From positions 264,428-328,427 of the forward strand of contig UESW01004826.1 in the NCBI GenBank assembly GCA_900491605.1: a stretch of 64,000 nucleotides of DNA, given 5' to 3'. Shown in pieces: positions 55,646 to 64,000 of the stretch. The DNA comes from Calamus simplicifolius (Eukaryota; Streptophyta; Magnoliopsida; Arecales; Arecaceae). The position numbers and the translations under genes are program-made. Every line of letters begins with the position of its first letter. The stretch's first letter is position 1. The notes under the pieces are model-generated. The model saw nothing but the letters and a program-made list of their open reading frames with translations. It did not search any database and was not told the DNA's origin.

Positions 55646-57852
55646 TGATGGGGCCAGTTGACCCCATGAAAAATAAAATTTTTTGGACGGCCCCAAAGGC
55701 CGACAGACTCCAGCGCCAGCCGCCAGCGTCGGCCGCCAGCGCCTCCAGCGTCGGCCTCCAGCGCTGGCCAAAGGCCGACAGACTCCAGCGCCAGCCGCCA
55801 GCGTCGGCCTCCAGCGCCAGCCTCCAGCGCTGGCCAAAGGCGACAGCTCCAGCGTCGGCCGCCAGCATCGGCCTCCAGCGCCAGCCTCCAGCGACGGCCT
55901 CCAGCGTCGGCCTCCATCGCTGGCCAAAGGCCGACAGCCTCCAGTGCCAACCGCCAGCGTCGGCCTCCAGCGACGGCCTCCAGCATCGGCCTCCAGCCAG
56001 CCTCCAGCGCTGGCCAAAGGCCGACAGACTCCAGCCAGCCGCCATCGGCCGCCAGCGTCGGCCTCCAGCGACGGCCTCCAGCGTCGGTCTCCAGCGCTGG
56101 CCAAAGGCCGACAGACTCCAGCGTCGGCCTCCAGCGATGGCCTCCAAGACCGGCACATCAAAGGCCGACACCTGCCAAGACCGGCCTCTCCAAGCTAGGC
56201 GGCCCCTAGCCGGGTTCCTAGCCGGCCCCGGCCTCTCCAAGCCAGGCGGCCCCGGCACATTCCCAGCCAGCCACGGCGTGTCCAAGCTAGGCAGCCCCGG
56301 CACATTCCCAGCCGGCCACGCGTGTCCAAGCTAGCTAGCCCCGGCCTCTCCAAGCTAGGCGGCCATGGTTCCTAGCCGGCCCCGGCATCTCCAAGCCAGG
56401 CGGCCCTGGTTCCTAGCCGGCCCCGGCCTTTGCAAGCCAGGCGGCTCCGACATTCCTAGCCGGCCCCGACCTCTCCAAGCCAGGCGCCCCGGCACATTCC
56501 TAGCCGGCCCCGGCGTCTCCAAGCCAGGCGGCCCCGGCACATTCCCAGCCGGCCACGACGTGTCCAAGCTAGCCGGCCCCGACCTCTCCAAGCTAGGCGG
56601 TTCCTAGCCGGCCCCGGCGTCTCCAAGCCAGCGGCCCCGGTTCCTAGCCGGCCCCGGCCTCTGCAAGCCAGGCGGCCCCGGCACATTCCTAGCCGGCCCC
56701 GGCGTCTCCAAGCTAGGCGGCCCCGGCACATTCTCAGCCGGCCACGGCGTGTCCAAGCTAGCCGGCCCCGGCCTCTCCAAGCCAGGCGGCCCCGGCACAT
56801 TCCCAGCCGGCCACGGCGTGTCCAAGCTAGCCGGCCCCGGCCTCTCCAAGCTAGCCGGCCACGGTGTCTCCAAGCCAGGCGGCCCCAGCACATTCCTAGC
56901 CGGCCACGCGTGTCCAAGCTAGCCGGCCCCAGCACCAGCCAGGCGGCCCCTACTTCTCCAAGCAGGTCGGCCCCGACACTTCCTCCGCGTCTCCAGTCCC
57001 GCCGAGTCGGCCAAGGCCATCCCTGGCCGGTCCGACTCGGCCCCGGCGTCCCCTGTCCCGCCGAGTCGGCCAAGGCCATCCCTGGCCAGCCCAACTCGGC
57101 CCCGTCATCTCCAATCCCGCCGAGTCGGCCAAGGCCATCCCTAGCCGGCCCGACTTGGCCCCGGCGTCCCCCGTCCGCCGAATCGGCCAAGGCATCCCCG
57201 GCCGGCCCGACTCGGCCCCGGCGTCTCCGGTCCCGCCGAGTCGGCCAAGGCCATCCCCGGCCGGCCCGACTCGGCCCCGTCGTCTCCAAGTCCACCGATT
57301 CGGCCCCGCCCCGGCACTGCCTTGCCGGCTGGACCCGGCCATCTCAGGTCGACCCAGCTCGGCCCTGACAAGATGGGACCCCCCGGTTCCCGCCAGATCA
57401 GCCCCAGCGGTTCAAAAAACCACCTCTCTGACGCGTGCCACCCGACAACGTCAGACGTGCGCCGCCCAACAGCCCAGCTGCTGATGGGACGTAACCCACC
57501 AACCAGCCCAGATTCACGCAACGGCTCAGCAGACCTTCTGACTTCACGAAAACCCACGTGATGGTGCCAGCGTCAACCCCTATAAAAGGGTAAATTACTC
57601 GAAAACCAGGTAACGCACATTTTACGCACTCGATGCCCTAACTCTCAAAGGAATTATCTGATCCTTCTGAGACCTCTCCCTCCTCAAGAGCTCTCTCGAG
57701 CTCCTTCTCTACTGTGACCTCTGTCACTAACTTGGGCGTCGGAGGGTCCCACCGGAGAACCCTCTCCGGTCTTGGGACTTCTTTGCAGGCAACCCAGTGA
57801 AGAAGAAGAGCCTCCGTTCCCGACGTCCAGGAGGGGTGATTGAGCATCATCA
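55646..57852 (+). repeat. Gypsy 3' LTR
   Basis: A 2.2 kb copy of the 5' LTR with the same three arrays, differing in repeat copy order and number, and a nearly identical unique 3' part. The TATA box is at 57581-57590. Confidence 0.93.
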
Positions 57853-57881
57853 GCGATCAATCAGCAAAGGTCCATCATGAG

Positions 57882-60800
57882 TAGAGGTGGGCATTGAGTC
57901 ATGCCTAGGACGGCACGGCCTAGGCCTGCCGGGCTGCCCTTATAACCGTGACGTGCCTGGCATAGCCCGGTAACAAACGAGCCGTGCCAAGCATGGTACG
58001 AAAAAAAATTCAAGTCCAGCACAGCTTGTGGCCTAAAATGAGCCACGAGTCTTGCCGGACCTAAGCCGTGCCTGGCACGACACAGCCCCTAACGGCTATA
58101 TAGCCATTTTTTAGTCGTTTCTAGCCGTTGAAAAAGCCGTTTAGAGGGGTTTTGACCATTTTACCCTCCAAATAGCTATATTGAAGGGTATTTTCTAAAA
58201 AAAATTAAGATTTCTATAAATAGCCTATTCCTCCCTCATTCTCACAACACCAAACCAACTCTTCTCTCCTTCTCTACTACTATTATTTCTCTTTTCTAGC
58301 AAGTGCTCTACCATACTAGCAATTTAATTTTAGTTTGCAAATGTTCTGGCAAGTGGCAAGTACTCTAGCAAGTGTTCAAATGCTACATAAGAGGAGGTTC
58401 TTGTTGAGAAGTACAAGAGAAAGGATGTCACTTCTTGTTGAGAGGCGAGAGCACAAGAGGAAGCTCACAAATCTCGGCTCCACTCCTTCACCTCTGATCC
58501 ACTTCTCAATTCCTTTTTGTGGTTAGTTTTTATTTTTTTGCATTCATTAATTAAAAATTTTAGATATGACATATTTTGATGAAAGTAATTTTAACATGCA
58601 CCCTTTTTCTGAAGGTGAGGAAACTAACCCCAACCCCAACCTCAAGTTCCCTCTAGAGCCAGTATCAGTGAATGTCAAACCTTTTCTTGTAAGAGAACTA
58701 GTGATGTTTGGAATGATTTTGATAGAATTATGGTTGATAGAGTCTACAAATCAAAATGTAGAAAATATGCAAAATTTTACAATTGTACTAGTACTGTGGG
58801 AACAGGGCATTTAAAAAGACATCAAGAGACTCATATGATGCATGATTCTCATCAGCAATGTACCCTTAATATACAAAAGGAATCACTTGCAGGTAATTTT
58901 ACATATAACCATGAAAATCAGAGGAAATTACTTGTAAGATAGATAGTTTAGGATGGATTACTTTTAGTTTATCTGAATCTTATAATTTTGAACGATATAT
59001 TCAATTAAGCCTATAATCCGCTTATAGAAGAACTAGTAAGCGTACATTTAGAAGAGTGACTATGCTAAACTTTTTAGCAATGAAACAAAGTTTAATTGAA
59101 ACACTCTCAAATTTAAATGCTAGAGTTTCTTTAACTTCTGTTATTTGGCCGGCATCTATAGGTGGTAATTGTTTTATTGCTATTACTGCTCATTATATTA
59201 ATAATGATTGGCAACTAAATAAACAAATTCTTGCTTTTCGTGCTTTTGATTTTCCATATTCGAGATAACAAATTTATATGCTATTTATTAAACTGCATGC
59301 TCATATAATATTAATAATAAAATAATATCTATTATTTTGATAATACATCTAATAATAATTTTATTGTTGTATTATTAAATTTTAAATGAACAATTATTTC
59401 GTATTAGATGTGCATATCATATATTAAATATTTTTGTTCAATCTGGCATGAATATAATTCAAGAGGTTATTTCAAAAATTAGAAATGCAGTTTCTTTTAT
59501 TTATGCTTCAACGTCAATACTTCAAGAATTTAAACAATTATGTGTAGATCATGGTAAATGTTTTAAAAAATTTAAACTTGATATAATTACTCGTTGGAAT
59601 AGTACCCATACTAAGATACATGATGCATCCATATAAGAACTTATTAAGTGCTTATATTAATGATTATGGATTAGGATTTATTTTGACTGAAACTAATTGG
59701 CATCAAGGTAAAATTTTAGAAGATTTTTTGATTACTTTTTAAGATGCTACAAATGTTCTTTCAGGTATTTATAAACTAATTTCTTATTTATTTTTATAAA
59801 AAAGCATATGTAATTAGTGAAAAATCTAAAGAATATAGATATCACAAAGTTTTAATGCCTATTATATATAATATAAAAACTAAATGGAATAAATATTGGA
59901 ATAAGATATGTCTTTTACATAACTTAGCTGCTATTTTTGATTCTAGAGTTAAATTAAATGGCATAAATTTTTTAATTGATCAATATTGTGAAAACATGAA
60001 TCAAAATCCTGAACCTGCTAAAGATAGGTAATACGACTTCTTAATGATATTTATGCTTTATATAATGATAAAATTTGAGGATATAGATTACCTGCTCAAA
60101 GCTCTGCTTCTTCTTCTAAATCTTGTTTGTCATCTATTTTTTCATTCATTAGAAGACGCGCACATGCTTCATCTTCTTCATCTTTTTTATCTTGAAGTAA
60201 TGAATTAGAATTTATTTAAGAAACGATCTTTATTTTGCATATGATGAAGACCAAATAGAGAGTCTAAATGTATTAGCTTGGTGGAAGAGTGTTAGAAATC
60301 AATATCCTGTTATATCTACCATTGCACGGGATATTTTAGCTGTGCCGATGTTCATAGTAGCATCGAAATCCGCTTTCAGTGCAGGTCGACGTGTTCTGGA
60401 CGAAAAGAGAAGTAGGATGACTGGTGAGACGGTTGAGATCCTTTTCTGCTTCAAAGATTGGTTGGATGCTGAGGCGAGGCTTCAAGATAAAGGTGAACAT
60501 GACTTAACCAGTGAAGATGATGATGACACAAATACTACTATTGAGTGAGTCATCTCTATGTTTATAATTTTATTTTTTTATTATTTTAATTGTTAAAGTG
60601 AGTCATCTCTATTTTTTTCCTTTCTTATTATATTCTGAAGATCAGGCCTAGCCCCTCTCCCTTCATGTACCATTTTGATTTTAAATTAATAAACTGATAG
60701 GGGTCTATGCCAAACCTCTTACCATTAAGATGACTTTATATTAATAAATTTCTTTGTTTCCAATAATTTTTTAATTTATTTAATTTTTTTTAAAAAATTC

Positions 60801-61113
60801 AAGCCCTAATGGGCCCCGGCACGGTCCATGCCCATGTGGGCTGTGCCGTGCCGGCCTGGCGGATCGGCACAACGGGCCATGCCGTGCCGGCACCATGGGC
60901 CAGCCCAGGTCCATCATGGGTCGTGCCATGCCGGGCTCAAAAAATTCTTTTTCTGAGCCCGACACAATGCAGTTTAACGGACCATACCGACATGATCCAG
61001 TATATAGCAGTACCAAACCATGCTAGACACAACCCGGTTCGTACCAAACTATGTCGGCCCATGTCTCAGTGCCTATCGAGCCATGTCGGCCCATGGTCCA
61101 GTACCCATCTCTA
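57882..61113 (+). mobile_element. Autonomous-type hAT element, decayed
   Basis: Left end TAGAGGTGGGCATTGAG; the reverse complement of the right end is TAGAGATGGGTACTGG. Flanked by 8-bp target duplications ATCATGAG (57874-57881) and ATCATAAG (61114-61121), seven of eight identical. Subterminal regions (57900-58090, 60810-61090) are rich in GGCACGG/GCCATGCC words. The interior holds a broken hAT transposase. It inserted 24 bp beyond the Gypsy target duplication. Confidence 0.92.
58566..60548 (+). pseudogene. hAT transposase pseudogene
   Basis: Reads across many stops and frameshifts as a plant Ac/RICESLEEPER-type transposase. A BED zinc-finger remnant lies at about 58700-58840 (STVGTGHLKRHQETH, with the first cysteine pair altered to CRKYAKFY). 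The catalytic-region blocks are RVSLTSVIWPASIGGNCFIA and ITAHYINNDWQLNK (59110-59230) and KFKLDIITRWNST (about 59560-59600). The C-terminal dimerisation domain is NVLAWWKSVRNQYP ... VASKSAFSAGRRVLDEKRS (60260-60420). Inactive. Confidence 0.9.
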
Positions 61114-61121
61114 ATCATAAG

Positions 61122-62859
61122 CCACATCATTGTCTCATAACTTGTGTTCCCTTGAGTCGCAACAAAGCCATTTCATGCTTTTTAAGTTGCATCAAGCTAG
61201 CGTGCTCCATTTAAAAATAAGATGTTCAAAGTTTTTTACTGTCACACTCTTCTTTTTATATACATTCATTTCTTTATTTAAAAATCACCGATCCTACTTG
61301 GATTGATTTTTCATTAAGTTAAATTGATATATTTTAATTATAAATTTACTTAAGATAATAAATTAATTATACTATCAATTTTAACTGAATTTATGTAATA
61401 GAGTTTTAAGAATGACATAATGCTAAAATATAATAACTAAACTTTAAGAATTAAAATAAATTTTAGTGAAAATTTGAAATTAAAAAATATTAATTAAATA
61501 TATATTTTTCAATAGAATATTTTGAGGCCTTTCCTCTTGATTGAGAGTTATTTTATGCTTGATTCTTGTCGACTGATCATTTAAAACTGTTGTCAGTACA
61601 GTTGCAGTCCTCTTCAATGCAGGAATTTATATTTGGACACTAAAAGAAGGTTACAGTGGTAAAAAAAAAAAAAAAAAAGAAGCTAACATTTAAAGTCTTC
61701 TAAAAGGCATTACTTTTACTGCTAACACAAACACATATATAATATAATTTTCAGAAATAAACATTATTTTACAGCTGTAAAACTTGTTACTAAAATTTTA
61801 TCATTTTTACAGCAACCACACTGAAGAAATCCAGTGTTGCAATCACTGCCACCCAAATTTTATTCGGGAGCGATTGCATGGGCCCTAGTTGGGTTCAGAG
61901 ACTCCTGTTAGTCCCTTTCTTCGTCCTTGGTTAAAGAGAGGAAGGGAGGGAGGGAGGGAGGGAGTGTAGACTAATGCATGCCAGTGAACAGCTGGTTTGA
62001 ATGTAGTCAGGTTCACTGGACCGTACTCTCTTTTGAGTCTTTTCACGATTAATACGCAGTCCAGCCTAAGGCTACAAATATGGATATGTTCTTATGTTTC
62101 CATGGCCAAGAGGGTGAATGAATAGTCTCCACGTTGTCTTTTAGCAGGGCTCTTGCATGAAAAGTTTATCCATTGCTGCTCTAAAGAGTCCTATTTACAC
62201 TACCCTCCAAAGTTACATGACCTCTTCTTCTTGGGAGGATTTGGATGCTTAGACTCAGCTCCAGGAAAGGTGGGGCAAGGATTACGTTTGCCACTTCATT
62301 ATTCATTGTGCCAAAAGGACAATGGAGAGTTTGATCAAGTAGTAGACTCTTCTTCTTCTTTTTCTTCTGGGACGTGGGGAAGCACTTGTGAGGTTATTGC
62401 TAGACTTGTTTATTATTTTCTTGCCATGGAAAGTTCCTGAGAGTACCAGCAAGTGTGTTTGTTTAGTAGGTGAGTGGAGAAGGAGAGATTATAAACAATG
62501 GTTACATGAAGCCAAATGAAGACCCTGAAAAGAATAGAATTTACTGCTTGTGGAGAATGGAATCAGACATAGAAAAATGCTTTTGATGCCATGATTGTAG
62601 ATTGATATGCTTGTGTCTTTGTCACTATAAAACTCCATTCTAAAATCTTGATCAAGGATCATTAATGTACCATCTTGAGCCAGGTGAAATAAGAATTCTT
62701 GAAAAGATTTTTTTTTTGGAAAACATCTCAACTTTTTTCTCATTAAAGCTAGGCATCAAGCCAAAGCATCTTACTTTGTGCAGCATAATCAAAATGCCAA
62801 TCTAATAACTCCTTTGATAAACTTTGCATGCTAATGAAAAAAAAGGGCATTTTTGCAAG

Positions 62860-62892
<33 letters not shown>

Positions 62893-64000
62893 AATAAAGC
62901 ATGATATGATGTTATATTGATGAAACGATAGCAAATTACATGTGAAGTTAAAATAAACTCATGAAAATTTGTTGCAAAATATATTTATTTCTTATTATAT
63001 TTGGCTTAATATTTTCTAGCAAACTAGCCATTAGAGAACCAAATTAAATATTTTTCTCTAGATTAGGGATGCAAATGGGTTATATTGGCTTCAGTAAAGG
63101 TACTTGATGAGATGCAAGCTATTTTTCTTGCACTGAGTGCTCTTCGCCAATTTAAGTAACTTTTCTTCTTCTTTTTTTCCTGACAAAAGCAAGAAAATTA
63201 AGCCTTTATTCTGGAGTGTAGTCTTGGATAAAGAGAACAGCATTTTAGATGAAGCACATTAGCTTTATCAATTGTCAGAGTTGCACATTGATATAAACAG
63301 AACAAGATGTGGCCATCATGGATTTAAGATTTAGTCTCCTTTTGTGTGATGTGGCTTTTGTGCTGCTAGTCCTAAGGTTTTGTTTTCTCTTACTTTTTGT
63401 TGAACCAAAGGGGATGTTCCATGATGTTGGGTTTGATGCATTTGGTGGGTCATGTTGACATTGTTTGATGCATTCTGAGCACACCCACTTTATTTCACAA
63501 GAGGGTGGCAGTGGATTTTAGTTTGGATGATGGACATGGCCCACTTTGTTATCTTCAATTTAGTGCGCCTTCTATTGGAGCACCAACCAATGTACGATGT
63601 CTACAAGAGAGGGATGGTTAATGACTTGCTTTCAACTTTCAACTCTAAACAAGTTGCTATCTTTGCCCTTGAAATGAGGCAGTCTGATTTAAGCTTTCAC
63701 ACACTTTGTGGCCTCTTCACATTGTATATGAGGCTTGGTATTGCATCCTTTTGTTTTCCTCTCTCTCTCTCTCTTTTTATGTTTTTAAACTTCAATCATG
63801 GCATGGAGCTCAAATCCTCCTAAGGTATGAATCAATGGTGAGCCAAGATAGAAAGCATCAATATTTTTTGGAGAAAGTCTGTGCTACTGTACTAAGTAGT
63901 AAATAATTCATCCATTATTATTTGGTGGGCCTACAGTGCATACGAGTGACTTTAGATCTCCATCCATCTTAGCACTTCAGAGTCTGAAACACAGTGACCT
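61122..64000. other. Intergenic; no gene recognised
   Basis: Open frames such as 62153-62440 and 63527-63823 have no recognisable domain. A poly-A run lies at about 61660-61678 and a (GA)n microsatellite at 62862-62891. I see no RNA gene or transposon signature. Confidence 0.5.
62862..62891. repeat. (GA)n microsatellite
   Basis: About 15 perfect GA units. Confidence 0.95.

Larger units (their letters stand above)
46852..57852 (+). mobile_element. Complete Tat-lineage Ty3/Gypsy retrotransposon
   Basis: An 11.0 kb element. LTRs of 2.2 kb (46852-49050 and 55646-57852) begin TGATG and end CATCA, with identical GCGAT target duplications at 46847-46851 and 57853-57857. A TTGGCGCGCCAGGAAGGGG primer-binding site and a G-rich polypurine tract border the interior. 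Order is gag, protease, RT, RNase H, a second archaeal-type RNase H, integrase; the second RNase H is diagnostic for the Tat group. Seven or more one-base frame breaks occur in gag-pol, nearly all at short homopolymers. LTR unique regions differ by about six transitions and one indel in about 500 bp, so the insertion is recent. Confidence 0.95.

Noticed and set aside
55522..57557. Long repetitive open frames on both strands at 55522-57557
   Set aside because: Same LTR arrays in the 3' LTR; not genes.
62153..63906. ORFs near the right end considered as host genes
   Set aside because: No motifs, no supportable splice structure and composition like the surrounding intergenic DNA.

Overview
This is a plant nuclear window. 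Spliced plant genes, plant-type Copia, Tat-lineage Gypsy, RTE and L1 retrotransposons and hAT transposons are all visible. The two host genes look monocot: the CDK inhibitor resembles rice KRP4-type proteins as I remember them, and the long TE-filled introns suggest a palm-like genome. That placement is inference. No bacterial, organellar or viral block was seen.

Layout. 53-1276: a small hAT-like element with diverged terminal inverted repeats, carrying a broken copy of a GPR107/CAND7-like seven-transmembrane gene. 3907-15845 (minus): an NPGR2-type TPR gene with five coding exons; its 6.8 kb second intron holds two decayed RTE LINEs. 18892-19857: a solo LTR with perfect AGCAT target duplications and a 25-bp minisatellite. 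20704 to about 21860: a probable LTR relic. 23513-31225 (minus): a whole Copia element with an unusually long leader that holds an extra gag-like ORF and a tRNA-Leu-like sequence. About 32965-34100 (plus): the 3' end of an L1 LINE with a terminal RNase H. 35201-38314 (minus): a KRP/ICK CDK-inhibitor gene with three coding exons. 38600-46850: AT-rich intergenic DNA with an LTR relic, a SINE-like piece, microsatellites and one GC-rich island. 46852-57852 (plus): a complete 11.0 kb Tat-lineage Gypsy element with GCGAT target duplications. 57882-61113: a decayed hAT element with its own 8-bp target duplication, inserted 24 bp beyond the Gypsy duplication. 61122-64000: no recognisable gene.

The two host genes are functionally separate. 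NPGR2 is a TPR subunit of the plasma-membrane PI4K-alpha1 scaffold, and KRP is a cell-cycle CDK inhibitor. They share only strand and neighbourhood.

The strongest cross-cutting observation is that frame breaks in NPGR2, KRP, the Gypsy gag-pol and the Copia pol all need exactly one extra base, nearly always in or beside a short homopolymer. That pattern fits systematic undercalling in the assembly better than independent pseudogenisation, so both host genes are probably intact. I did not find a convincing new biological system. The best candidates for novelty are the gene fragment carried by the hAT-like element and the Copia leader module.
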